In this document: piece after piece, positions 24,855 through 32,514 of the stretch
How positions within the stretch are numbered: position 1 is the first letter of the stretch
Layout: every line of letters starts with the position of its first letter
NCBI GenBank assembly: GCA_002361955.1
Contig: DESK01000011.1
Coordinates: forward strand, 49,828-113,827
Reading direction: 5' to 3'
Length of the DNA stretch: 64,000 nucleotides
Source of the DNA: Lachnospiraceae bacterium UBA3316
GTDB taxonomy: Bacteria > Bacillota > Clostridia > Lachnospirales > Lachnospiraceae
Program-made: the position numbers and the translations under genes
Notes under the pieces: generated by a model
Told to the model about the DNA's origin: nothing
Seen by the model: the letters and a program-made list of their open reading frames with translations, nothing else
The model's database searches: none

Positions 24855-26576
24855 ATGAAAATACTTTTGATAGCGATTAATGCAAAATATATTCATTCTA
24901 ATTTGGCGGTGTACTGCCTGAAGGCCTGCGCGGGAGAGCTTGAGGCTCAGGTAGAGATCGCGGAGTATACGATCAATCACAGGAAAGAGGATATTCTGGC
25001 GGATATTTACCGGAGAAAGCCGGATGTGGCGGCTTTTTCCTGCTATATCTGGAACAGGGAATATACGGTTTCCCTGATCCGGGATTTCCACCAGATCGCC
25101 CCGGAGGTTCCCCTGTGGGTGGGAGGGCCGGAGGTGTCCTATGATGCCCCGGAGTTTCTGGAGGAATTTCCCCAGGCGGCGGGAGTGCTGGCAGGGGAGG
25201 GAGAGAAAAGCTTTGCGGCTCTGGTGAAGGCGTATGCCAGGGGAGGCCGGGCGGAAGACATTCCCGGCCTGGTCTGGCGGGGAGAGGACGGCAGGATCCA
25301 TGAAAATCTTCCGGCGGAACGGATCGATATGGATGAGATCCCCTTTGTGTACAAAAATATGGAGGGCTTTGCCCACAGGATTATTTACTATGAGAGCAGC
25401 CGCGGCTGTCCCTTTTCCTGCAGCTACTGCCTGTCCTCCATCGACAGGCAGGTCCGCTTCCGCAGCCTGGATCTTGTACTGCCGGAGCTGCAGTTTTTTC
25501 TGGATCAGAAGGTTCCCCAGGTGAAATTTGTGGACCGCACCTTTAACTGCAGCCACAGCCGTGCCCAGGCGATCTGGCGGTATATCGCGGAGCATGACAA
25601 TGGGATCACGAATTTCCATTTTGAGATCGGGGCGGACCTGCTGAATGAGGAGGAGCTCCGTCTCTTATCCTCTCTCAGGCCGGGGCTCGTGCAGCTGGAG
25701 ATCGGCGTCCAGTCGGTAAACGGCACGACGATCCGGGAGATTGACCGTGTGACGGATCTGGAGAGGCTTCGCAGGACTGTGGCCGCCGTCCGCGCCGGGA
25801 AAAAAATTCACCAGCATCTCGATCTCATCGCCGGGCTGCCCTATGAGGATTATGAAAGCTTTGTAAATTCGTTTAATGCGGTGTATGCCATGAGGCCCCA
25901 GCAGCTTCAGCTTGGGTTTTTGAAGGTTCTGAAGGGCTCAAAGATGAGGGCGAAGGCGGCGGAGTATGAAATCCTTTACCGGCAGGAGCCGCCCTATGAG
26001 GTGCTGTCCTCCCGGTGGATCTCCTACGGGGAGCTGCTGCGGCTGAAAGGGGTGGAGGAGATGGTGGAGGTCTACTATAACAGCAGCCAGTTCGCCCACA
26101 CCCTGGAGGCCTTAGAGGGGCTGTTCCCCCATCCCTACGCGATGTTTGAGGCTCTGGCCGGATATTATGAGAGGGAGGGGCTGAACGGCAGAAGCCATTC
26201 CCGGCTGGCGAGGCTGGAGATTTTGCGTGCCTTCGCCCTGGAGAGGGATCCGGAGCATCGGGAGCTTTACGAGGAGCTTCTTCTTCTCGATCTCTACTTA
26301 AGAGAAAACAGCAAGAGCCGTCCCGCGTGGGCGAAGGATCTGTCCCCCTACCGGGAGGATTTCCGCCGCTTCTATCAGAGAGAGGTCACCAGTCCCGGAT
26401 CCCTGAAGGGATATGAGGGGTATGATTCCAGGCAGCTGGCGCACATGACCCACGGGGAAGTATTTTTCTATGATGTATTTCACACAGGCGGGACGCCGCC
26501 CTATCTGACCGTCTTTGACTACCGGAACAGGGATCCTCTCACCGGGAACGGGGCGGTGGTGAGAGTGGAGCTATAG
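24855..26576 (+). CDS. B12-binding domain radical SAM protein with a DUF4080-like C-terminus
   Basis: A 573-residue radical SAM protein. The N-terminal Rossmann-like domain (about residues 1-140; MKILLIAINAKYIHSNLAVYC) is of the cobalamin-binding type. The [4Fe-4S] motif CxxxCxxC is C185, C189 and C192 in RGCPFSCSYC, followed by the barrel (about 180-390) with the LDLIAGLPYED motif. The C-terminal part (about 400-573) matches what I recall as DUF4080. Methylation or another radical reaction on an unknown substrate is likely, but the family is mostly uncharacterised. It follows the ABC exporter closely, which may mean a modify-and-export arrangement, though this gene is also common alone in Clostridia. 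Confidence 0.88.
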   Translation: MKILLIAINAKYIHSNLAVYCLKACAGELEAQVEIAEYTINHRKEDILADIYRRKPDVAAFSCYIWNREYTVSLIRDFHQIAPEVPLWVGGPEVSYDAPEFLEEFPQAAGVLAGEGEKSFAALVKAYARGGRAEDIPGLVWRGEDGRIHENLPAERIDMDEIPFVYKNMEGFAHRIIYYESSRGCPFSCSYCLSSIDRQVRFRSLDLVLPELQFFLDQKVPQVKFVDRTFNCSHSRAQAIWRYIAEHDNGITNFHFEIGADLLNEEELRLLSSLRPGLVQLEIGVQSVNGTTIREIDRVTDLERLRRTVAAVRAGKKIHQHLDLIAGLPYEDYESFVNSFNAVYAMRPQQLQLGFLKVLKGSKMRAKAAEYEILYRQEPPYEVLSSRWISYGELLRLKGVEEMVEVYYNSSQFAHTLEALEGLFPHPYAMFEALAGYYEREGLNGRSHSRLARLEILRAFALERDPEHRELYEELLLLDLYLRENSKSRPAWAKDLSPYREDFRRFYQREVTSPGSLKGYEGYDSRQLAHMTHGEVFFYDVFHTGGTPPYLTVFDYRNRDPLTGNGAVVRVEL

Positions 26577-26599
26577 CTTTTCTATTATAATTTTTAGCT

Positions 26600-26634
26600 G
26601 TGCAGCTATCCAAAGGATGGCTGCGCTTTTTTTG
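26600..26634 (+). terminator. Intrinsic terminator after the radical SAM gene
   Basis: GTGCAGCTATCC pairs with GGATGGCTGCGC around AAA with two mismatches or wobbles, followed by seven T. It closes the exporter/radical SAM unit. Confidence 0.85.
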
Positions 26635-26648
26635 TTTTAAGGGATAGG

Positions 26649-26839
26649 GCTGCCGTCCGGGACTTTCGGATAGGATTCATGAAAGTCAGATGCTCCGTGC
26701 CTGTGGCACTCCCGCATCTGCCGCCGGTATTCACAATTCGCGCTGGCGCGCTGCTTGTTCATACCGGCTTGCCCGTCCGATATCCATGGACCGGAGCATG
26801 TAAACCTGCTCCGATCCATGGCTGCCGTCCGGGACTTTC
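26649..26839 (+). repeat. Dispersed structured repeat, family A, long composite copy
   Basis: About 190 bases, filling most of the gap before the GntP gene, bounded by the exact direct repeat GCTGCCGTCCGGGACTTTC at 26649-26667 and 26821-26839. ATGAAAGTCAGATGCTCCG at 26679-26697 also occurs, inverted, at 871-889. The interior holds two more stem-loops: CCGGTAT/ATACCGG (about 26724-26767) with a GCGC inner stem, and CCATGGA with CGGAGCA pairing to TGCTCCG with TCCATGG (about 26784-26820). No ORF lies inside. Confidence 0.8.
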
Positions 26840-26913
26840 ATGATAAATAAAAAACGGAAAATGCGCCATAATAATACAAGACGTCAAACCAATGGAATGA
26901 AGGAGGATTTTTT

Positions 26914-28272
26914 ATGTCTGAGGAAGCTTTAAGCTTAGATCCCACGCGCCTGGTGCTGGCGGCTGTGATCGGGCTGGCGCTTTTGCTGGTGCTGATTATA
27001 AAATTTAAGGTTCAGGCAATGGTTGCCATTCTTGTGGGGGCTATTGTGATCGGAGTGGCCGCGGGAATGCCTTTTGAGGCCATTGTAACTGCGGTAAATG
27101 ACGGAGTCGGAAATACCCTGCGGGGCATTGCCCTTCTGGTGGGGCTGGGCTCTATGTTCGGGGCCATACTGGAGACGTCGGGAGGGGCCCAGGCTCTGGC
27201 GGTAACCATGGTCAAACGCTTCGGCGACAGAAAGGCGGCCTGGGCCCTTGGCATCACAGGCCTGGTGATCGCCATGCCGGTGTTTTTTGACGCGGGGCTG
27301 ATCATTTTGATTCCGCTGGCCTTCTCTCTGGCAAAGAGGACAAAGCGTTCCTCGCTGTTCTATGTGATTCCACTGCTGGCGGGGCTTGCGGTGGGGCATG
27401 CTTTTATACCGCCTACGCCGGGGCCGGTTCTTGTGGCGGCCATGCTCAATGTGGAGCTTGGCTGGGTCATTCTGGTGGGAGTTTTTTGCGGGATCTTTGC
27501 CATGATTATGGCAGGGCCGGTGTGGGGGGCGATCTGCGGCAGCCACTATATGGTGCCGATTCCAGCGTATGTGGCTGAGCAGGAGGATATGGATGAATCA
27601 AGGCTTCCCGGTTTCTGGACCATCGTCGGGATCATCCTGATTCCGCTGGTGCTGATTATTCTTGATTCTGTGGCCGGGGTCGTACCGGCCCTGGGCGGCG
27701 TGGCCGGTGTGTTCGCGTTTCTGGGCGAGCCTTTTGTGGCGCTGCTGATCGCTACGGTGGCGGCGATGCTGGTGCTGGGCGTCAGGCACGGGTATTCTCT
27801 GGAGGAGCTGGAGAGGATTATGACGAAATCCCTGGAGCCTGCGGGGCTGATCCTGCTGGTGACTGCCTGCGGCGGCGTGCTGCGCTATGTATTGCAATAT
27901 TCCGGGCTAGGGGAGGTGATTGGCCATGGGGTTGCCTCCGCGAACCTTCCTATCGTGGTCGTGGCGTTTGTGGTGGCCGCATTGGTGAGAATTTGTGTAG
28001 GGTCCGCCACAGTGGCTATGACAATGGCTGCCGGCATCGTGGCCTCCCTCCCCGGCATCGCGTCCCTTTCCCCCCTCTACCTGGCCTGTGTCACCGCCGC
28101 AGTGGCGGGAGGGGCGACCGTCTGTTCCCATTTTAATGATTCCGGCTTCTGGCTGGTCAAATCCCTGGTGGGCATGGATGAAAAGACGACCCTGAAAACA
28201 TGGACGGTCATGGAAACACTGGTGGGCGGAGCGGGGTTTGTGGTGGCGCTGATTATTTCGTTTTTTGCGTAG
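26914..28272 (+). CDS. GntP family gluconate/sugar-acid permease
   Basis: A 452-residue secondary transporter with about 12-14 hydrophobic segments over its whole length. GntP-family features include FFDAGLIILIPLAF, HAFIPPTPGPVLVAAML, GSATVAMTMAAGIV and HFNDSGFWLVKS near the C-terminus. Members import gluconate and related aldonates or keto-acids with protons. GGAGG lies before the ATG. The next three genes encode a sugar-acid dehydratase, KDG kinase and KDPG aldolase, so the likely substrate is an aldonate such as gluconate or galactonate, taken up to feed that pathway. The 5' gap holds the family A repeat and an AT-rich stretch but no convincing promoter boxes. Confidence 0.92.
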   Translation: MSEEALSLDPTRLVLAAVIGLALLLVLIIKFKVQAMVAILVGAIVIGVAAGMPFEAIVTAVNDGVGNTLRGIALLVGLGSMFGAILETSGGAQALAVTMVKRFGDRKAAWALGITGLVIAMPVFFDAGLIILIPLAFSLAKRTKRSSLFYVIPLLAGLAVGHAFIPPTPGPVLVAAMLNVELGWVILVGVFCGIFAMIMAGPVWGAICGSHYMVPIPAYVAEQEDMDESRLPGFWTIVGIILIPLVLIILDSVAGVVPALGGVAGVFAFLGEPFVALLIATVAAMLVLGVRHGYSLEELERIMTKSLEPAGLILLVTACGGVLRYVLQYSGLGEVIGHGVASANLPIVVVAFVVAALVRICVGSATVAMTMAAGIVASLPGIASLSPLYLACVTAAVAGGATVCSHFNDSGFWLVKSLVGMDEKTTLKTWTVMETLVGGAGFVVALIISFFA

Positions 28273-28316
28273 CCCGGCAGGTATCGTCCGGAAAGGGCGA
28301 TGGAAAGGAGAATGTT

Positions 28317-30113
28317 ATGGAACTAAAGAGTCAGAAAATGCGCCGGATCGCGCCGGAGCTGGATCCTCTCCGGATCGGCACCGGGTGGAAGCCGGAGGAC
28401 CTCTCAAAGCCCCAGGTGCTGATCGAAAGTACCTTCGGGGACAGCCATCCTGGAAGCGGCCATCTGGATGCTTTGGTGGAGGAGGTAAGAAAAGGAGTCG
28501 TGGAGGCAGGAGGATATGGGGCCCGCTATTACTGCACAGACATCTGCGACGGGGAGAGCCAGGGGACGGACGGCATCAATTACAGCCTGGCAAGCCGTGA
28601 GATGATCGCGAATATGATCGAGATCCACGCGAACGCCACGCCCTTTGATGCAGGGGTTTATCTGGCGAGCTGCGACAAAGGTCTTCCCGGAAATCTGATG
28701 GGGCTGGCCAGGGCAGATATTCCAGCGGTGGTAGTGCCGGGGGGAACGATGAACGCGGGACCCGGGATGCTGACCTTGGAGCAGCTCGGCATGTACAGCG
28801 CGCAATACCAGCGGGGTGAGATCGATGAGAAGAAGCTGAACTGGGCCAAGTGCAACGCGTGTCCGGGGCACGGCGCCTGTTCGTTTATCGGGACGGCTTC
28901 CACTATGCAGATCATGGCGGAGGCCCTGGGCCTTGTCCTTCCCGGCAGCGCCCTGATGCCGGCCGCCAGCCCGAACCTTCGGAAGTATGCCAGGGAAGCG
29001 GGGCGCCTGGCCGTCCGGCTGGCGTCCATGCCCCATATGCGCCCGACGGAGCTTGTGACGGAGAAGAGCTTTGAAAATGCCATTCTTGTCCATGCGGCGA
29101 TCTCCGGAAGTACAAACTGCCTGCTGCACATTCCGGCGCTTGCCCACGAATTCGCTATAGAGATCACTGGGGATACCTTTGACCGGCTGCACAGAAACGC
29201 CCGTTATCTTTTAGATGTGCGTCCGGCAGGCCGCTGGCCGGCAGAGTGCTTCTACTATGCGGGGGGCGTGCCGGCCATTATGGAGGAGATCAGGCCCCAC
29301 CTGCATCTGGACGCCATGACGGTTACGGGAAAGACGGTGGGTGAAAACCTGGAGGAGCTGAAGAGGGGCGGTTTCTATGAAGAGTGTGAAAAATGGCTCC
29401 GGGATTTCAACGGACGCTATCATACGGCCCTTAGCCGGGAGGATATTATCCGTCCCTATGAAAAAGCCCTGGGTACAGACGGAAGCATCGCCGTCCTGCG
29501 GGGGAACCTGGCGCCGGAGGGGGCAGTGATCAAGCATACAGCCTGCCCGAAGGAGATGTTTCAGGCTGTCTTGCGGGCGAGGCCCTTTGACAGCGAGGAG
29601 GAATGCCTTGATGCCGTCTTAAAGCACAGGGTGCAAAAGGGGGATGCCGTCTTTATCCGCTATGAAGGGCCTAAAGCCAGCGGGATGCCGGAGATGTTTT
29701 ATACCTCGGAGGCCATCAGCAGCGATGGGGAGCTGGGAAGGAGCATTGCGCTGATCACAGACGGCCGGTTTTCTGGCGCGTCCACAGGGCCTGTGATCGG
29801 GCACTGCAGCCCGGAAGCTGCCGAGGGCGGCCCGATCGCCCTGGTGGAAGAGGGAGACCTGATCGAGATCGATGTGGAGGCCAGAAAGCTGAATATCATC
29901 GGAATCCGCGGCGAAAAGAAATCCATGGAAGAGGTCGGCCTTGTCCTTGAGGAGAGGCGTAAAAAATGGAAACCGGCGGAGCTGAAATACAAAACGGGCG
30001 TTCTGCGCCTGTTTGGTGACCATGCCGCAAGCCCCATGAAGGGCGCTTATATGGAATATAAAGATACCAGGGCCGAAAGGTCACGGGTTTCCTGCGTGCA
30101 TGAAAAAGCATGA
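28317..30113 (+). CDS. IlvD/Edd family sugar-acid dehydratase
   Basis: A 598-residue Fe-S dehydratase. In this operon it most likely turns an aldonate into 2-keto-3-deoxy-gluconate (or the galacto form) rather than serving valine synthesis. The cluster ligands are visible: C119 in SCDKGLPGNLMG, then C179 and C182 in KCNACPGHGAC. The C-terminal TDGRFSGASTGPVIGHCSPEA motif carries the catalytic serine region. The start at 28317 has AAGGAG upstream; reading further upstream runs into the permease gene. Residues 583-598 (DTRAERSRVSCVHEKA) are encoded inside the family B repeat, which replaces the native end of the gene. An ilvD role cannot be excluded from sequence alone. Confidence 0.85.
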   Translation: MELKSQKMRRIAPELDPLRIGTGWKPEDLSKPQVLIESTFGDSHPGSGHLDALVEEVRKGVVEAGGYGARYYCTDICDGESQGTDGINYSLASREMIANMIEIHANATPFDAGVYLASCDKGLPGNLMGLARADIPAVVVPGGTMNAGPGMLTLEQLGMYSAQYQRGEIDEKKLNWAKCNACPGHGACSFIGTASTMQIMAEALGLVLPGSALMPAASPNLRKYAREAGRLAVRLASMPHMRPTELVTEKSFENAILVHAAISGSTNCLLHIPALAHEFAIEITGDTFDRLHRNARYLLDVRPAGRWPAECFYYAGGVPAIMEEIRPHLHLDAMTVTGKTVGENLEELKRGGFYEECEKWLRDFNGRYHTALSREDIIRPYEKALGTDGSIAVLRGNLAPEGAVIKHTACPKEMFQAVLRARPFDSEEECLDAVLKHRVQKGDAVFIRYEGPKASGMPEMFYTSEAISSDGELGRSIALITDGRFSGASTGPVIGHCSPEAAEGGPIALVEEGDLIEIDVEARKLNIIGIRGEKKSMEEVGLVLEERRKKWKPAELKYKTGVLRLFGDHAASPMKGAYMEYKDTRAERSRVSCVHEKA

Positions 30114-30147
30114 TGTTGGAACCTGCGAAAACCCGTATCATAGTTGG
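30063..30147 (+). repeat. Dispersed structured repeat, family B, copy 2
   Basis: An 85-bp copy of the element at 21204-21318. It shares GATACCAGGG (30063-30072), TGCATGAAAAAGCAT (30097-30111) and CCGTATCATAGTTGG (30133-30147, one mismatch). Terminal GATAC/GTATC and inner ACGGGTTT/AAACCCGT stems give a hairpin. It overlaps the last 16 codons and stop of the dehydratase gene. A further hairpin, GTTGGGG with CCCCAAC, follows at 30143-30170 just before the eda ribosome site. Confidence 0.75.
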
Positions 30148-30197
30148 GGGCAGAGGCTTTTGGCCCCAACATTATAGAAAGGAGGAAGTAAAGGAAT

Positions 30198-30875
30198 ATG
30201 AAAACACTGGAAGAACAGTTTTATGAGTATGGGGTGATCCCGGTGGTAGTGCTGGAGCGGGCGGAGGATGCGCTGCCTCTGGCGAAGGCCCTGGTGGAGG
30301 GCGGCCTTCCCTGCGCGGAGGTGACCTTCCGCACGGAGGCGGCGGAGGCGGCGATCCGGCAGATGCGCAGGGAGTATCCCGGGATGCTGGTAGGGGCGGG
30401 CACCATACTGTCCGTGGAACAGGCCTACCGCGCAGCCGCGGCAGGGGCAAAATTTATTGTCAGTCCCGGATTTGACCCGGAGGTTGTGGATTACTGCAGG
30501 GAAAGGGGGATCCCGGTTTTTCCCGGCTGTGTCACTCCCTCGGAGATCGCCCAGGCTGTCAAAAGAGGGATTCAGGCCGTGAAATTCTTTCCGGCGGAAC
30601 AGAACGGGGGCATTGCGGCCCTGCGGTGCCTTGCCGAGCCCTACAGGATGCTGAAATTTATGCCCACCGGAGGCATCAACGCGGCGAACCTGGAGGAATA
30701 TCTGCGCTTTGACAGGATTCTCTGCTGCGGCGGAAGCTGGATCGTAAGGGAAAAGATGATCAGGAACGGGGAATTTGATAAAATACAGGGACTCGCCCGG
30801 GAGGCGGTGGAACTGGCGGCTTCGGTTCGCAGGCAGGCAAAGTCCCCGGAGCAAAACGAGAACGGAGGGGAATGA
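30198..30875 (+). CDS. eda: 2-keto-3-deoxy-6-phosphogluconate (KDPG) aldolase
   Basis: A 225-residue class I aldolase that splits KDPG into pyruvate and glyceraldehyde-3-phosphate. The family motifs are EVTFRTEAAEAAI with the catalytic glutamate, LVGAGTILS, FIVSPGFDPEVVDYC, the Schiff-base lysine K129 in AVKFFPAE, and PTGGI for phosphate binding. The usual length is 205-215, so it is slightly long at the C-terminus. AGGAGG precedes the ATG. It overlaps the kinase start, so the aldolase and the kinase that makes its substrate are coupled in translation. Confidence 0.95.
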   Translation: MKTLEEQFYEYGVIPVVVLERAEDALPLAKALVEGGLPCAEVTFRTEAAEAAIRQMRREYPGMLVGAGTILSVEQAYRAAAAGAKFIVSPGFDPEVVDYCRERGIPVFPGCVTPSEIAQAVKRGIQAVKFFPAEQNGGIAALRCLAEPYRMLKFMPTGGINAANLEEYLRFDRILCCGGSWIVREKMIRNGEFDKIQGLAREAVELAASVRRQAKSPEQNENGGE

Positions 30876-31972
30876 TGGACCTGAATTTGAGACCTGAAAA
30901 GGAATGCGCCTTTGATGCGGTATCCCTGGGGGAAGTCATGCTGCGGCTGGATCCGGGGGAGGGAAGGATACGCACAGCCCGCAGCTTCCGGGCCTGGGAG
31001 GGCGGCGGAGAGTACAATGTGGCAAGAGGGCTGCGCAGATGCTTTGGGATGAAGACGGCTGTCATCACAGCCCTTGCGGAAAACGAGGTGGGGCTGCTGC
31101 TGGAGGATCTTGTCCTGCAGGGGGGCGTGGATACGTCCCTGATCAAATGGATGAAAACGGACGGGATCGGGCGAACCTGCCGCAATGGCCTGAACTTTAC
31201 GGAGAGAGGCTTTGGCATACGGGGGGCTGTGGGATGCTCTGACAGGGCGAACACGGCCATCTCCAAAGCGACGCCGAAGGATTTTGATTTTGACCATATC
31301 TTTGGGGAGCTGGGCGTGCGCTGGCTGCACACCGGGGGAATCTACGGGGCCCTGTCGGAGCAGTCCTGCGAGACGGTGCTGGCTGCTATAAAAACGGCGA
31401 AAAAATATGGAACCGTGGTCTCCTACGACCTGAATTACCGTCCCTCCATGTGGAGCGCCATCGGAGGGCAGGAAAAAGCGCGGGAGGTCAACAGGGAGAT
31501 CGCCGGGTATGTGGACGTCATGATCGGAAATGAGGAGGACTTTACGGCCTGCCTGGGCTTTGAGATCGAGGGAAATGACAGCCAGCTGAAGACGCTGAGC
31601 CTGGAGGGGTATAAGGAAATGATGCATCAGGCTGTCCGGTCCTATCCTAATTTTAAGGCGGTGGCCACGACGCTCCGGGAGGTGAAGACGGCCACCGTCA
31701 ATGACTGGAGCGCTATTTGCTGGGCGGATGGGGAGATTTTCCAGTCCAGGAAGTATCAGGGCCTGGAGATCATGGACAGGGTGGGAGGCGGGGACTCCTT
31801 CGCCTCAGGCCTGATTTACGGGCTGATCACCACCCAGGATGCCCGGACCGCCGTAAACTACGGCGCCGCCCATGGGGCGTTGGCCATGACCACGCCGGGG
31901 GATACGACGATGGCCGTCAGAAAAGAAGTGGAAGCCGTGATGAACGGCGGGGGCGCAAGAGTAAAGAGATAA
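30875..31972 (+). CDS. kdgK: PfkB family 2-keto-3-deoxygluconate kinase
   Basis: A 365-residue sugar kinase of the PfkB/ribokinase family, expected to phosphorylate KDG to KDPG for the aldolase encoded just upstream. Visible are the N-terminal SLGEVMLRLDPGEGRI with a GGGEYNVARGLRR sugar-binding segment, VVSYDLNYRPSMW, and the C-terminal signature DRVGGGDSFASGLIYGL with the catalytic aspartate. Two ATG codons in frame lie at 30872 and 30875; GGAGG is 6 bases from the second, so I use that one. The protein is longer than many KdgK (about 310-340) because of an insertion near residues 215-260. With GntP, dehydratase and eda it completes a semi-phosphorylative Entner-Doudoroff route. Confidence 0.92.
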   Translation: MDLNLRPEKECAFDAVSLGEVMLRLDPGEGRIRTARSFRAWEGGGEYNVARGLRRCFGMKTAVITALAENEVGLLLEDLVLQGGVDTSLIKWMKTDGIGRTCRNGLNFTERGFGIRGAVGCSDRANTAISKATPKDFDFDHIFGELGVRWLHTGGIYGALSEQSCETVLAAIKTAKKYGTVVSYDLNYRPSMWSAIGGQEKAREVNREIAGYVDVMIGNEEDFTACLGFEIEGNDSQLKTLSLEGYKEMMHQAVRSYPNFKAVATTLREVKTATVNDWSAICWADGEIFQSRKYQGLEIMDRVGGGDSFASGLIYGLITTQDARTAVNYGAAHGALAMTTPGDTTMAVRKEVEAVMNGGGARVKR

Positions 31973-32011
31973 CAATGGCAAACGGCCAAAGGGTGCCGGA
32001 AAAAGGACTAC

Positions 32012-32036
32012 GGACTTTGCAATAGATGCAAAGTCC
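32012..32036 (+). other. Hairpin after kdgK
   Basis: GGACTTTGC (32012-32020) pairs perfectly with GCAAAGTCC (32028-32036). No T run follows on the plus strand, so it is not a classical terminator; it may stabilise the 3' end of the sugar-acid mRNA. Confidence 0.45.
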
Positions 32037-32096
32037 TGAAAAAAATGAGAAAAAAATGGTAACTTTGACGAATTTGCAAAAATGTAAAAAAAGGGG

Positions 32097-32128
32097 TTGA
32101 TCTTTTGGGAAGGACATGATAGTATAAA
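32097..32128 (+). promoter_or_regulatory. Probable promoter of the riboswitch-controlled surface locus
   Basis: TTGATC at 32097-32102 with TAGTAT (17-bp spacer) or TATAAA at 32123-32128 (20-bp spacer) lies about 20 bases before the first riboswitch. The surrounding bases are AT-rich and the match is moderate; an alternative sigma factor is possible. Confidence 0.5.
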
Positions 32129-32146
32129 GAAGAATTAAATAATGTT

Positions 32147-32223
32147 TGGCAAACCTGTGGAAACGCAGGGACGCAAAGTCAAAGGGTCTAACCCGCCGAA
32201 GGCGGTATGGCAGCCGATTGCCG
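32147..32223 (+). ncRNA. Cyclic di-GMP-I (GEMM-I) riboswitch, copy 1
   Basis: The core matches the GEMM-I aptamer: P1 from GGCA at the 5' end and TGCC at the 3' end; P2 CCTGTG/CGCAGG capped by a GAAA tetraloop; the GGACGCAAAGTC joint; GGGTCTAACC; a P3 stem CCGCC/GGCGG; and the final TATGGCAGCC joint. Aptamers of this class bind the second messenger c-di-GMP. It is followed by a terminator-like structure at 32252-32326, so this copy probably acts on transcription termination. Confidence 0.92.
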
Positions 32224-32251
32224 TTCAACTTTAGGTTGAATGTATTCAGAT

Positions 32252-32326
32252 ACGCCCATAATAGGAGTATGTAGCTGTGATTGTCTTTGATTTTTGCTGC
32301 GTATTCTTCGCATTGAGGCGTTTTTT
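32252..32326 (+). terminator. Terminator-like expression platform between the two riboswitches
   Basis: ACGCC (32252-32256) pairs with GGCGT (32317-32321); inside, GAGTATGTAGC (32265-32275) pairs with GCTGCGTATTC (32296-32306) through 11 pairs including G-T. Six T follow at 32321-32326. A smaller hairpin, GTTCAAC/GGTTGAA, lies between it and riboswitch 1. This would stop transcription before the surface gene unless riboswitch 1 prevents it. Confidence 0.6.
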
Positions 32327-32386
32327 GTTTCCCGGCAACCAAACGGAAGGGAGGGGTTGAAAACAGTATATCATATAACCAAATAA

Positions 32387-32463
32387 GGGCAAACCTGTGG
32401 AAATGCAGGGGCGCAAAGCCAAAGGGTCTAACCCGCCGAAGGCGGTATGACAGCCGGTTGCCT
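32387..32463 (+). ncRNA. Cyclic di-GMP-I (GEMM-I) riboswitch, copy 2
   Basis: A near-identical second aptamer: GGCA/TGCC P1, P2 CCTGTG/TGCAGG with the GAAA loop, GGGCGCAAAGCC, GGGTCTAACC, the same CCGCC/GGCGG stem and TATGACAGCC. Only a few bases differ from copy 1, so they look like a recent duplication or are kept alike by selection. The surface-protein start lies 51 bases downstream. No terminator follows this copy, so it may act on translation initiation or on an RNA that escaped the first terminator. Confidence 0.92.
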
Positions 32464-32514
32464 TTCTTTAAAGGAAAAAGAACAAACTAATGTTTAAGAA
32501 AGAGGTGTAAAAAT

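Noticed and set aside
31917..32342. Minus-strand open frame of 141 codons over the riboswitch region
   Set aside because: It is the antisense of the first c-di-GMP-I aptamer and its platform; conserved RNA on the other strand explains its apparent conservation, and it has no ribosome site.
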